This document shows, one piece after another, positions 34,609 to 44,085 of a stretch of DNA of 58,360 nt. The stretch is taken from assembly GCA_963540225.1 (NCBI GenBank), contig CAUTNH010000002.1, positions 1-58,360 on the forward strand. Reading direction: 5' to 3'. The first letter of the stretch is position 1; each line of letters starts with the position of its first letter. The stretch comes from CAUTNH01 sp963540225. GTDB taxonomy: Bacteria; Bacillota_I; Bacilli_A; Acholeplasmatales; Acholeplasmataceae. The translations under genes and the position numbers were made by a program. The notes under the pieces are model-generated. The model worked only from the letters and a program-made list of their open reading frames with translations, did not search any database and was not told the origin of the DNA.

Positions 34609-36573
34609 ATGGATTCAAAAAAAATATCAAAAATTCTACACTACATTTACAAATCGCGCTATAACTTCTCACAAAATGAACTTCTTATGAATTTTAAAGG
34701 TGATGAGAGAATAGTTCATTTTGTTTTGGATGCATATTTTATATTTAAAAATAATAAATACTATCTTAAAAGTAAATACATATTTGATTATATTTATATA
34801 AATAAAAAAAGACATGTTATATATGATAGAAACTACCCAATTAAAATATGTGAAAATAACTTTATGATTTCTGATTTAGTTTTATTTGATAAAGAGAAAA
34901 GACAAGTCCTTTATTTAGTTAATAGAAAATACCAAGAATTTGATGTAAAAATAGATAAGAATTATCATCTATCTTTTTATTTTGATAACAAGGATTTAAA
35001 AAATTATAAAATACATTCAGATAATTTTAAAGACTTAAAAATAAATAAAATATATAAAGCATCATTAACAGGAATTTGCGATTTTACAATAAATATTAAA
35101 ATAGTAGAATTAATTGGCTCAAATAACGATTTTGATATTCATATAAAAAGACTAATTTCTAAGGCTAATTTTAAAAGATATTTTCCTACAAGTGTTTTGG
35201 AGTATGCAAATGATTTAGAAAACATAGATTTTTCAAAGAGAAGAGTTGATCTAACTAATATATTTACAATTACCCTTGATAACCCTGGTGCAAAAGACTA
35301 TGATGATGCAATATCACTTACATATGATCAAAAATATATAAATTTATATATCCATATTGCTGATGTTTCTAATTATGTAAAAGAAGATTCTCCAATAGAT
35401 AATGAGGCTAAGTCAAGATGCTTTAGTATCTATCCTATAAATGGGGTTATCCCAATGCTTCCTGATATATTATCTAATAACTACTGCTCGTTAAATAAAG
35501 ATGAGAAAAAACTAACAATCACATCACATTTTAAATTTGATAAAAACTATAATCTAATTGATTTCAAAGTATTTGAAAGTTTTATTATGGTTGATTATAA
35601 TTTTTACTATGATGATTTTGAAAAAGCCCAATCAGATAAAAAAGTATCCGAACTTTTTGAAAATCTTAAAACTTTAAATGATAGACTTAAAAAGACTAAT
35701 CTATTTAAAAATCAATTATCTTTTTTTCAGGAAGAACCAAGATTTTATTTTGAAAATAAAAAAGTTGAAATTGATATATTAACCAAAAATAGTCTTGCTT
35801 CTGAAATAATTGAAACCCTTATGATATACACAAATTATCACATTGGAACATTTTTAAAGAATAATGATGTTGTAATACCTTATAGAAACCACGCCATGCC
35901 AAAAGAGGAAAAATATGAGGAGATTTATAATAATTTAAGTTATTTTGGAATTGATATTGATTTTAAAAATGTATTAAGGGCTTTTAAAGATGTAATAGAT
36001 AAAAGTATAAATTATTCCCCACTTGAAAGAAACCTAATAAATGAGACTCTTTTAAAATCTCAGCAAAAAGCCCTTTATTCAATTACCCCCGATAATCACT
36101 TCGCACTTGGAATATGCAACTACACTCACTTTACGGCCCCAATTAGAAGATACTCAGATTTAATAGTTCATAGACAGTTAAAAAGATATTTAAATAATTT
36201 AGAACAAATTAAAAAAGGATATGTTATCTATCTTGTTGAGATAATAAACGAAAAAGAAAACGCCTTAATAAAACTTGAAAGAGATTTAAGAAAACTTTCT
36301 GCAATCCTTTATTTAAAAAATCATAAAAAAGAAAAATTTGAAGTTATTATCTCGGATGTAATTGAAAGGGGATTATTCATAAATTTTAAAGAAGGATTTT
36401 CGGGGTTTATAGCAGTATCTGATTTAAAAGATTATTTTTACTTTAATAGCCAAGAGAAAAAGCTATATTCTGATTTAGGAGATGAATATATGTATGGTGA
36501 TATAATAAATGTAAAATATAAGCGTTCAGATATGGAAAAATTATTTTTAGATTTTTTAGTATGTAAGGAGTAG
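34609..36573 (+). CDS. rnr: Ribonuclease R family exoribonuclease
   Basis: This RNase II-type enzyme degrades RNA from the 3' end and works with tmRNA-SmpB on stalled messengers. The 654 residues are shorter than the usual 700-800. An N-terminal winged-helix segment (about 1-50) is followed by cold-shock-type domains, then the RNB catalytic domain with TLDNPGAKDYDDAISL near 222-237, whose Asp residues bind magnesium, and HFTAPIRRYSDLIVHRQL near 504-521. An S1 domain (about 575-650) closes it. smpB follows in two bases. TATAAT overlaps the region just before the ATG, and no ribosome site is clear. Confidence 0.94.
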   Translation: MDSKKISKILHYIYKSRYNFSQNELLMNFKGDERIVHFVLDAYFIFKNNKYYLKSKYIFDYIYINKKRHVIYDRNYPIKICENNFMISDLVLFDKEKRQVLYLVNRKYQEFDVKIDKNYHLSFYFDNKDLKNYKIHSDNFKDLKINKIYKASLTGICDFTINIKIVELIGSNNDFDIHIKRLISKANFKRYFPTSVLEYANDLENIDFSKRRVDLTNIFTITLDNPGAKDYDDAISLTYDQKYINLYIHIADVSNYVKEDSPIDNEAKSRCFSIYPINGVIPMLPDILSNNYCSLNKDEKKLTITSHFKFDKNYNLIDFKVFESFIMVDYNFYYDDFEKAQSDKKVSELFENLKTLNDRLKKTNLFKNQLSFFQEEPRFYFENKKVEIDILTKNSLASEIIETLMIYTNYHIGTFLKNNDVVIPYRNHAMPKEEKYEEIYNNLSYFGIDIDFKNVLRAFKDVIDKSINYSPLERNLINETLLKSQQKALYSITPDNHFALGICNYTHFTAPIRRYSDLIVHRQLKRYLNNLEQIKKGYVIYLVEIINEKENALIKLERDLRKLSAILYLKNHKKEKFEVIISDVIERGLFINFKEGFSGFIAVSDLKDYFYFNSQEKKLYSDLGDEYMYGDIINVKYKRSDMEKLFLDFLVCKE

Positions 36574-36575
36574 CT

Positions 36576-37019
36576 TTGGAAGTTATAAAAAATAAAAAAG
36601 CAAAATTTAACTACCAAGTATATGAAAAACTTGAGGCAGGCATTAAACTTGTTGGAAGTGAGATTAAATCAATCAGAGAGAAAAAATGCTCAATCGATGA
36701 ATCATATATCACAATTAAAAAAGGAGAGGTTTATCTATTAAATGCAACAATATCTAAATTTGATAAAAGCTCCTTTTTTAATCATGCTGAAAAAAGAGAG
36801 AGAAAACTTCTTTTAAATAAAAGAGAAATTATTAAACTTGAGCAAAAAACTAAAAAAGAAGGCTTTACTATAATTCCGCTATCTTTTTATTTTAAGGGTT
36901 CTCTTTTAAAAGTTGAGATTGCACTTTGTAAGGGTAAGAAAACATACGATAAAAGAGATGCTATTAAAAAAGAAGAGGAAACTAGAAAAATTAAAAAGGC
37001 TATTAAAAACTTTTTATGA
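36576..37019 (+). CDS. smpB: tmRNA-binding protein SmpB
   Basis: SmpB carries tmRNA into stalled ribosomes. The 147 residues fit the family: KNKKAKFNYQVYEKLEAGIK, quoted in part (FNYQVYEKLEAGI), LVGSEIKSIREKKCSI near 25-40, and the basic C-terminal tail KKTYDKRDAIKKEEE. The start codon is TTG, preceded by AAGGAG at 36565-36570. It lies two bases after rnr, the common rnr-smpB pair, and its stop overlaps the next ATG. Confidence 0.97.
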   Translation: MEVIKNKKAKFNYQVYEKLEAGIKLVGSEIKSIREKKCSIDESYITIKKGEVYLLNATISKFDKSSFFNHAEKRERKLLLNKREIIKLEQKTKKEGFTIIPLSFYFKGSLLKVEIALCKGKKTYDKRDAIKKEEETRKIKKAIKNFL

Positions 37020-37888
37020 CAAGAATAAATGAGTTCTTGCAAAAATTCGAAACTCCTTTTTTGAATGTTTTTTTTAATATAGTTACACTTTTAGGTTCTG
37101 TTATTGGGATTGTACTTTTTTATTTTATAATTTTAATTTTCTACGATGTAAAAAAATCTAAGTTATACCTAGTTACTATTTTGATTTTTTTTATAGTTAT
37201 TACCATTTTAAAAAATATATTAAAAATACCAAGACCGTTTACATTTGAAAGTGTTTATAATCTCGATTACGAATTAACCGAAAAGCTTAATCCTAATCAC
37301 TCAACCCCAAGTGGTCATAGTTATGTCGCTAGTTATTCAGTCTTTTTCATGCTATTTAATTTTAGATTAAAATACTTTAAAAAGTTATTTTATTTCATCT
37401 TATTATTTTTAGTTATGCTTTCTAGAATGTATCTAGGAGTACATTCTATCTTAGATGTCCTTCTTGGCACAAGTATCGGATTTTTAGCAAATTATATTCT
37501 TTACTACTATAAAGTACTTAAAAAAATAAAATTTAAATATAGCACCTATTTAATACCATTTATATTTTTGCTAGTTTTTATACTTCTTGCAAAAAATAAA
37601 ATTGCCCAAAATAACCTAATTCTTATTGTAACAATCATCTTATCTCCAATTTCTAATATTATAGTAAATGAAAAGAAGTTTAATCTTAAATACCCAGAGA
37701 AAATATTTGTATTATCAATATCAATTCTTCCGACAATCATATTTTATGAAAATCCTAAGTACGATATAAACTTATTTAACATATTCCCTATGATTATTTT
37801 AAATTATCTAATTTATACTAATTTTTATATATTTAATAATTTAAAAAATGATATAATAAACATAAATAAAAGAAGGCGGATAAAATGA
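37016..37888 (+). CDS. PAP2-type membrane phosphatase
   Basis: This 290-residue membrane protein has six to eight helices and the three phosphatidic-acid-phosphatase motifs: KIPRPFTF near 70, NHSTPSGHSYVASYS near 95-109 with the active-site His, and SRMYLGVHSILDVLLG near 138-153 with the nucleophilic His. Bacterial relatives act on phosphatidylglycerophosphate or undecaprenyl pyrophosphate; which one cannot be told. The ATG overlaps the smpB stop by four bases, and its own stop overlaps the alaS start in the same way. Confidence 0.92.
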   Translation: MTRINEFLQKFETPFLNVFFNIVTLLGSVIGIVLFYFIILIFYDVKKSKLYLVTILIFFIVITILKNILKIPRPFTFESVYNLDYELTEKLNPNHSTPSGHSYVASYSVFFMLFNFRLKYFKKLFYFILLFLVMLSRMYLGVHSILDVLLGTSIGFLANYILYYYKVLKKIKFKYSTYLIPFIFLLVFILLAKNKIAQNNLILIVTIILSPISNIIVNEKKFNLKYPEKIFVLSISILPTIIFYENPKYDINLFNIFPMIILNYLIYTNFYIFNNLKNDIININKRRRIK

Positions 37889-40410
37889 AAAAATTAACAA
37901 GTGAACAAATAAGAAATTTATGGCTTGATTTTTTTATTAAAAAAGGAGCAACACAGTTTTTGTCAGCTCCTCTTATTCCAATAAATGATCCATCCCTTTT
38001 ATGGATTAATGCAGGAGTTACACCATTAAAAAAATATTTCGATGGCCGTGAAAGACCTATATCTAATAAATTAGTATCTATTCAAAAATGTATCAGGACA
38101 AACGATATTGAAAATGTTGGAAATACTGCAAGACACCATACATTCTTTGAAATGCTTGGTAATTTTTCAGTTGGAGATTATTTTAAAAAAGAAGCTATTA
38201 CTTGGGGATATGAACTTCTGACAAGCCCTGAGTGGTTTTCATTTGATTTAGATAAGTTATATATTACATGCTATCCTGATGATTTAGAATCTTATAATAT
38301 ATGGAAAAGTTTAGGAGTAAAAGAAAATCATATAATAAAATCTAAAGATAACTTCTGGGAAATTGGAAACGGTCCTTGTGGGCCTTGTACCGAGATATAC
38401 TATGACAGGGGATCTGAATATGATAAAAGAGGACCAGAACTTATAAAAGATGATATTGAAAACGATCGCTTTATAGAAATTTGGAATATAGTGTTTTCCT
38501 CATTTGATGCAAAAGAAGGAGTTCCAAGAGATAAGTATAAAGAGCTTCCAAGCAAAAACATTGATACTGGTGCTGGTCTTGAAAGATTTGCATGCATCAT
38601 TCAAAATTGTAAGACTAATTTTGAAACTGATTTATTTATGCCTTTAATAAATAAAATAGAAGAAATTTCTAAAGTTAAATACAGCGGACAAAAAGAATTT
38701 AAAATAATATCAGATCATATAAAAACAATCACTATGGCTTTATTTGATGGAGCAGGATTTTCTAATGAAGGAAGAGGATATGTTTTAAAAAGACTTTTAA
38801 GAAGAGCTTTAAAATCTGGTATTAAAATTGGAATAAATAACTACTTTTTATACTTACTAGTCGATGTTGTATTTTCCATGATGCATAAATTTTATAATCT
38901 TGATAAAAATAATCTTGAATATATAAAAAATAATATTCTAGAAGAAGAAAAGCGCTTTTTAGAAAATTTAAAAAAAGGCGAGGCTAAGATAGAGGATTTA
39001 ATAAAATCTGGGTGTAAGAAAATATCTGGAAAAGATGCTTTTATTTTATTTGATACTTACGGATTTCCAATTGATTTAACTGTTGATTTTGCAAATGATA
39101 ATAATATCAAAGTTGACATTGATGCCTTTAAAAAGGAACTTGAAATAGCCCAGGAAAGATCAAGAAAAAACCAAAAAGATGTAAAAGGTATGGAAAGTCA
39201 AAATGAAGAATTTTTAAAATATCACGATGAATCTTTATTTTTATATGATACATTTGATTATAAAGCTAAAGTTATTAAAGTATTTAAAGATGGAATTATC
39301 CTTGATAAAACCCCTTTTTATGCAGAATCTGGTGGGCAGGTATCTGATTGTGGCTTTATAAATAATATCAAATTAGATGATATTAAAAAACTTCCTAATG
39401 GGCAACACCTTCATATACTAGATACTAAAAGTTTTAAAGTAGGTGATATTGCACTTTGTACTTTAAATAAAAAAAGCAGAGAAGATACTATGAAAAATCA
39501 TACCGCAACTCACCTACTTCAAAAAGCATTAAAGCTTACACTAGGAAATCATATAAACCAACAAGGCTCAAAAGTTGCTCCTGAATTTTTAAGATTTGAT
39601 TTTAATCATTTTAAAGAAATTACCAAAGATGAAATTTTAAAAATCGAGTCTGAGGTTAAAAGCCAAATTAAAAAAGCATCTAGTGTTGATATTAAAGAAA
39701 TGAAAATTGATGATGCTAAAAAACTTGGTGCTATGGCGCTTTTTGGAGAAAAGTATAAAGATATTGTAAGAGTTGTAAATATCGATAACTACTCAATTGA
39801 GCTATGTGGTGGAACCCATGTTAAAAACACAAAAGATATCGTAGATTTTGCAATTACCCAAATCTCATCAATTGGTTCTGGAATTTATAGAATTGTGGCA
39901 GTAACTGGTGATGTTAAGAATTTAATTAAAAAAGAACTTTCAGGAATAAACCTTGAGATTTCTAAAATTAAAAATAGTTTTAAATCTAAATTAAAGGAAC
40001 CTTCAATTATTGGAAGTTATCAAGATATTATAAATTATAAAAAATATCTAGAAGATTTAAAAAACGAAAAAAGAATTTCTGATGATAAATTAAACGAAGA
40101 AAATTCTATCATTTTAAAAAATAGAATTTCTAAGATGCTAAATAAAAATAACAGCCAAGTTATAAATCTTGAAAATGAGGATTTGAATTTATTAAAAGAT
40201 TTACTTGATGATATTTTTAATGAATATAATCTAGATAATCTAGTTATCATAAATAAACTAGGTGACAAAGTATCCTATTTTGTAAAATCAAAAAATAATG
40301 CCAAAGATATAATTTCAAAACTAAACACCTTTTATAATGGTCGTGGCGGTGGAAATGATAAATTCGCTCAAGGAAGCGGAGTTATAAAGAATACTGAATT
40401 TACTCTATAA
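37885..40410 (+). CDS. alaS: Alanyl-tRNA synthetase
   Basis: This class II enzyme attaches alanine to its tRNA and clears mischarged serine or glycine. The 841 residues are close to the usual 870. Seen in order: the catalytic domain with QKCIRTNDIENVGNTARHHT (about 72-91) and FEMLGNFSVGDYFKKEA; the editing domain HTATHLLQKALK near 537-548 and CGGTHV near 639; and the C-terminal GRGGGNDKFAQGSG. The start overlaps the PAP2 stop (ATGA), with AAGGCGG upstream. A strong terminator follows directly. Confidence 0.97.
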   Translation: MKKLTSEQIRNLWLDFFIKKGATQFLSAPLIPINDPSLLWINAGVTPLKKYFDGRERPISNKLVSIQKCIRTNDIENVGNTARHHTFFEMLGNFSVGDYFKKEAITWGYELLTSPEWFSFDLDKLYITCYPDDLESYNIWKSLGVKENHIIKSKDNFWEIGNGPCGPCTEIYYDRGSEYDKRGPELIKDDIENDRFIEIWNIVFSSFDAKEGVPRDKYKELPSKNIDTGAGLERFACIIQNCKTNFETDLFMPLINKIEEISKVKYSGQKEFKIISDHIKTITMALFDGAGFSNEGRGYVLKRLLRRALKSGIKIGINNYFLYLLVDVVFSMMHKFYNLDKNNLEYIKNNILEEEKRFLENLKKGEAKIEDLIKSGCKKISGKDAFILFDTYGFPIDLTVDFANDNNIKVDIDAFKKELEIAQERSRKNQKDVKGMESQNEEFLKYHDESLFLYDTFDYKAKVIKVFKDGIILDKTPFYAESGGQVSDCGFINNIKLDDIKKLPNGQHLHILDTKSFKVGDIALCTLNKKSREDTMKNHTATHLLQKALKLTLGNHINQQGSKVAPEFLRFDFNHFKEITKDEILKIESEVKSQIKKASSVDIKEMKIDDAKKLGAMALFGEKYKDIVRVVNIDNYSIELCGGTHVKNTKDIVDFAITQISSIGSGIYRIVAVTGDVKNLIKKELSGINLEISKIKNSFKSKLKEPSIIGSYQDIINYKKYLEDLKNEKRISDDKLNEENSIILKNRISKMLNKNNSQVINLENEDLNLLKDLLDDIFNEYNLDNLVIINKLGDKVSYFVKSKNNAKDIISKLNTFYNGRGGGNDKFAQGSGVIKNTEFTL

Positions 40411-40413
40411 AAA

Positions 40414-40445
40414 AATAAGTTTGCAAGTTGCAAACTTATTTTTTT
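40414..40445 (+). terminator. Rho-independent terminator after alaS
   Basis: AATAAGTTTGCAA and TTGCAAACTTATT form a perfect 13-base stem around a single G (so the real loop is a few bases larger), followed by a T-run. An imperfect copy lies at 42183-42215. Confidence 0.9.
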
Positions 40446-40446
40446 A
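40414..40446. repeat. Direct repeat, left copy (terminator sequence)
   Basis: These 33 bases recur at 42183-42215 in the same orientation with three mismatches, in the left arm and loop; the right 19 bases (TTGCAAACTTATTTTTTTA) are identical. The two copies bound a two-gene segment. Confidence 0.85.
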
Positions 40447-40530
40447 GGATTTATTGAGAAACTAATTTTCATTAAAAAGCTAAAATTTTTATAGATCTCC
40501 AGAATGATAAAATCATTATTTATAACAAAT

Positions 40531-41118
40531 TTAAAGTAAACAATTAGAATTTTTTAACTTTTTATAACTAGCGATCTCAATACATGGCAGAATAATAGTT
40601 GGTGCAATCAAATATAAATATATATATACCGATGATAAATATAGCGGCATATCTGGCCGATTTCCTATTTCAGGTATATATAAATTTTTATTATAAAAAA
40701 ATTGCATAACCAAATTTAATGAAAATAGCACTAACCAAATAGAATTTAAGCAAATAAGCATTATAGTAACCTTATAAGTGTTCATATTGGTTTTTACTTG
40801 ATATACCATTATAGAAGAAACTAATATTATGACTAGTATATACACACATAAAAATAAAGTGCCTATAATATATAACTTTTTAAAAATATTCATTGAATTA
40901 AAATAGTAAGTGTACATCTCACCATATATTTTACCGTTCTCATAAGAAGATTTTATTGTAAATTTATATCTATCTAAATATTTCGTCATAAAAACAAATC
41001 CTACAATAAAATTAATTAATAATATAAACATAACTATTATCGTATAGATAGAAATAGAATATTTTAATTTTGGGTTATTTTTAGTCATTTTTTCACCATT
41101 TGCATAATTTTCATTCAT
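40531..41118 (-). CDS. Four-helix membrane protein of unknown function, paralogue of its neighbour
   Basis: I do not recognise this 195-residue protein. It has four predicted helices (about 20-45, 80-108, 117-142 and 158-183) with a small charged N-terminus. Its start, NPKLKYSISIYTIIVMFI (residues about 14-31), resembles NFKKLKYTLSIYNIFIIFL in the second half of the upstream protein, and the helix layout matches too, so the two are paralogues. AAGGTGAT, formed at the end of the upstream gene, is its ribosome site. It lies in a segment that appears inserted between alaS and the sugar-transport operon. No catalytic motif is visible. Confidence 0.6.
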   Translation of the reverse strand: MNENYANGEKMTKNNPKLKYSISIYTIIVMFILLINFIVGFVFMTKYLDRYKFTIKSSYENGKIYGEMYTYYFNSMNIFKKLYIIGTLFLCVYILVIILVSSIMVYQVKTNMNTYKVTIMLICLNSIWLVLFSLNLVMQFFYNKNLYIPEIGNRPDMPLYLSSVYIYLYLIAPTIILPCIEIASYKKLKNSNCLL

Positions 41119-41125
41119 ATTTTTA

Positions 41126-42040
41126 TCACCTTGATTTTTTTACATCATCGACTAATTGTATACTAGACATTATGATACTTGGTACATACAATAATATAAA
41201 CATTGCTGTAACTCCTAGAATAAAATCACGTTGATAATCTATTTTAATTTGTATATATACACCATATGTAAATTGAATTAAATACATTAAATTCAGTATC
41301 AGCAATGTTATATTTAACAAACTAATATCATTTTCATGTTTAGTTCGATTAATAATAATTGCTGATAAAGATAATGATATAAGAAAAAAAATAGAAAATA
41401 TAATTGCTCTACTATGAAAGTATGCTTCTTTTTTCCCCATATAATAAAAAGCCTCTCTGTCAATCATAAATGATGCTACAAGAATTCCAACAAATGATAA
41501 AAATATAATAAATATATTATAGATTGATAAAGTATACTTTAACTTTTTAAAGTTTTTATTTGTTTTTTCTTGCTCATCATCAACACTACCATCATCCGTG
41601 TCTACTCTATAATTTTTATTTGCGCCCATGACATATCTAATAATATATATTAAATCTAATATGAGACCCAAAAGCGAATGCATCATCATATATACCGTTT
41701 TATTATGATAGATAATACCTATAATAGAAAGAATAAGTTCGAGTAAATATAAGCTCAAAAGTACTATGGACAGTACTTTTTCATTACATTTCTTATTAAA
41801 TAACAATACTAGGGATAAAACAATAAATAATATAAGTATTGGAGATATAAAAAATAATGCAAAATTATTCATAATTTCAAAAGAAATAACTTTACCAAAA
41901 TTGTTTTTATCTATAAATATATTAGTCACTTGTAAATATAAAATGAGTATAGAAAATAATAAAGTGTACATAATGAGCAAATGCTTTATCATACTCTTTG
42001 TATTATTTTTAATTTGAATTTTTTCATTATCCCTACACAT
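41126..42040 (-). CDS. Eight-helix membrane protein of unknown function
   Basis: I do not recognise this 304-residue protein. It consists of two four-helix halves (about 15-140 and 165-300) joined by an acidic linker (DTDDGSVDDEQEK, near 148-160). The second half is similar to the downstream 195-residue protein, so the pair represents about three copies of one four-helix unit. No transporter, enzyme or toxin-immunity motif is visible. GAGGTGAT lies before the ATG. An inverted repeat upstream (42064-42089) may be an operator. It is the first gene of the apparent inserted segment. Confidence 0.6.
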   Translation of the reverse strand: MCRDNEKIQIKNNTKSMIKHLLIMYTLLFSILILYLQVTNIFIDKNNFGKVISFEIMNNFALFFISPILILFIVLSLVLLFNKKCNEKVLSIVLLSLYLLELILSIIGIIYHNKTVYMMMHSLLGLILDLIYIIRYVMGANKNYRVDTDDGSVDDEQEKTNKNFKKLKYTLSIYNIFIIFLSFVGILVASFMIDREAFYYMGKKEAYFHSRAIIFSIFFLISLSLSAIIINRTKHENDISLLNITLLILNLMYLIQFTYGVYIQIKIDYQRDFILGVTAMFILLYVPSIIMSSIQLVDDVKKSR

Positions 42041-42063
42041 TGAATAATCACCTCATCTAATAT

Positions 42064-42089
42064 ACAATATTTTATCGCCAAAATATTGT
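42064..42089 (-). promoter_or_regulatory. Inverted repeat, possible operator
   Basis: ACAATATTTT and AAAATATTGT form a perfect ten-base inverted repeat with a six-base centre, 24 bases before the ATG of the eight-helix protein. TATATT lies just after it and TTTACA just before it on the minus strand, so it would overlap a promoter. A hairpin in the leader is the alternative. Confidence 0.35.
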
Positions 42090-42182
42090 TGTAAATTATC
42101 AAATTATTTTCTATATGTCTTTTAATCTGGTGCAAATAATCTAACATTAATTTTTTAGAAACTTGTATAGATATACATCCGA

Positions 42183-42215
42183 AATAAATTTGTAACTTGC
42201 AAACTTATTTTTTTA
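42183..42215. repeat. Direct repeat, right copy (decayed terminator)
   Basis: Imperfect copy of the alaS terminator at 40414-40446, three mismatches in 33 bases. Its last three bases (42213-42215) are the stop codon of the permease gene on the minus strand, so this copy would serve as that operon's 3' hairpin. Confidence 0.85.
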
Positions 42216-43157
42216 TTGACCGGTTAAACCAGATCTTTCAAATCCTTGAACAAATTTTCTTTGAATTATCATGTAAAATATTGCAAGTGGAGTAATATAT
42301 AAAATTATTCCTGCACTTCTTACAGAACCAGGGAATAACTCTGGCATATCATCTGGCTGAAGAAGAGTATTTCCAACAAACTCACCTTTAATCTTTCCAT
42401 CAAATAAAAGTGAATTTTTTATCTGTGGTGCAAGTAGTCCCGACTCATTTGCAAACCAACTTGAATAGTAAACATCACCAAAATTCCATACGAATGAAAA
42501 AACAAATACTGTAAGCATAATAGATGTAGCATTAGGAAGCATTACTCTAAAAAATGTTCCAACAAATCCACAACCATCCATTGTTGCTGCTTCTTCTAAC
42601 TCTTTAGGTAGTCCTTCAAAATATTGTTTAAATAAATAAATAAATAAACCCGATTTTAAACCAACCCCGAAAATAGATAATAAATATAAAGAGCCTAAAT
42701 TTCCAAGAAGCTTAAGTTTAGAAAAATATAGATATTGTGGAACTGTTAAAGCTTGCGCAGGAACAATAATAATTAGAACAACCATAAAAAATAATACTTT
42801 CTTAACTTTTGATCTCATCATCGCAAATCCATATCCTACAAAAACTGAAACTGCAACTTGAACTATTGCCATCGATAGCGAAAAAAGTATTGTTATTGGA
42901 AGTGATTTATTATAATTTATTAAATCTCTTGCAACCTTATAACTAAGACCACTTGTTTTAAGTGGAAGCCAAATTGAGTTCGGCTCACCAAGATAAGAGT
43001 AACTTGTAATAGATGGAATTAAGGCTGATAAAATTGGAAAAAGTATAACAAAAGAAAGACCAACTATCAAAAAGGTCCTAACAAAAACAACCGCAATGTT
43101 TGTTGCTTTTTCTTTTCTTTTAATATTTTTTACGTTTAATTTTTTCTTTTTTTCCAT
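42213..43157 (-). CDS. Carbohydrate ABC transporter permease (MalG family)
   Basis: This 314-residue inner subunit forms the transport channel with the MalF-like protein encoded just before it. Six helices are predicted and the cytoplasmic EAA loop that docks the ATPase is clear: LEEAATMDGCGFVGTFFRVMLP, quoted in part (EEAATMDGCG, about 197-206). The ATG lies within the end of the malF-like gene, a 38-base overlap, which suggests tight translational coupling. It is the last gene of the locus; no ATPase gene follows. Confidence 0.94.
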   Translation of the reverse strand: MEKKKKLNVKNIKRKEKATNIAVVFVRTFLIVGLSFVILFPILSALIPSITSYSYLGEPNSIWLPLKTSGLSYKVARDLINYNKSLPITILFSLSMAIVQVAVSVFVGYGFAMMRSKVKKVLFFMVVLIIIVPAQALTVPQYLYFSKLKLLGNLGSLYLLSIFGVGLKSGLFIYLFKQYFEGLPKELEEAATMDGCGFVGTFFRVMLPNATSIMLTVFVFSFVWNFGDVYYSSWFANESGLLAPQIKNSLLFDGKIKGEFVGNTLLQPDDMPELFPGSVRSAGIILYITPLAIFYMIIQRKFVQGFERSGLTGQ

Positions 43158-44085
43158 GATTTTCCAAACCTTTTAATACAAATATTATAACTGCTAGAAG
43201 TGCCATTGTAATAATTAAAAATATTACTGCAATCGCTGATGCAATTCCTATACCACCATGCGATGTTTGTTTTCTTACTGTAAGCTCTATTATCTGTGTC
43301 ATCGGTGAACGGTATAATATCTCAACAAATGTATATACAACTGTTGTTATAGTTATTGGCATAATTTGAGGAAGTGTAATTTTCCAAAAGGCATCATATT
43401 TAGTTGCTCCTTCAATTTTCGCAACTTCATAAAGTGTTGGATTTATCGATTGAAGTGCTGATAAAAATATTAAAATCTGGACACCTGAAAAAGATATTAT
43501 AGTAAATACCCTTGATACAAAATTACCAAGCCCTAATGTAATATTTGAAGGAATTAGAGCTGATTCTAAAAGGTATGATAGATTAAGTACTCCATAACTT
43601 TTTTGAGCTGTTATTACTTTTTGGTAATATGCCTCACTCGGGTTTGTTGATGTTAGTTGAGCAATAATGCCAGAACCAAATATTATAGGAAGTAAGAATA
43701 TTGTTCTTGCTATCCCACGACCTTTAAATTTTTGATTTAGAATAACTGCTATTAAAAGTGAAAAAATAATTATAAATGGAAGCTCAATTAAAACCATCTG
43801 AACCGATTCCCAGACTACTCTTGTAAATGGAAAATCTTTCCCGTCAACTTTTGCAATAAAGCCTGAAAATAATGTTTTATAATTTGAAAAACCTACACTT
43901 TTAAATACATTAGTTGATACATCTTGATCTAAAAATGACAATTGAAATGTTCTAATTAAAGGATATAGAAAAAACATAAAAAATCCTATTAGTAATGGGA
44001 TTGTAAAAAGAAAAGATGATAATTCTCTTTTTTTCTCATAACCTAATTTTATTTTAGTTTTACTTTTTAATGTTTTTTTATTCAT
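43120..44085 (-). CDS. Sugar ABC transporter permease (MalF family)
   Basis: This 321-residue permease has six main helices and the EAA loop YEVAKIEGATKYDAFWKITLP, quoted in part (EVAKIEGATKYDAFW, about 223-237). A short extracellular loop holds about 60 residues between helices. The start ATG at 44085 overlaps the stop of the DUF5696-like gene (TGATG); a TTG one codon upstream is also in frame but less likely. With the MalG-like protein it imports a sugar or oligosaccharide captured by the lipoproteins encoded upstream. Confidence 0.94.
   Translation of the reverse strand: MNKKTLKSKTKIKLGYEKKRELSSFLFTIPLLIGFFMFFLYPLIRTFQLSFLDQDVSTNVFKSVGFSNYKTLFSGFIAKVDGKDFPFTRVVWESVQMVLIELPFIIIFSLLIAVILNQKFKGRGIARTIFLLPIIFGSGIIAQLTSTNPSEAYYQKVITAQKSYGVLNLSYLLESALIPSNITLGLGNFVSRVFTIISFSGVQILIFLSALQSINPTLYEVAKIEGATKYDAFWKITLPQIMPITITTVVYTFVEILYRSPMTQIIELTVRKQTSHGGIGIASAIAVIFLIITMALLAVIIFVLKGLENHGKKEKIKRKKY

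Noticed and set aside
42100..42182. Possible AraC-like N-terminal remnant on the minus strand (MLDYLHQIKRHIENNL)
   Set aside because: The frame is short, overlaps the next gene's start, has no ribosome site, and the resemblance covers only a few residues.
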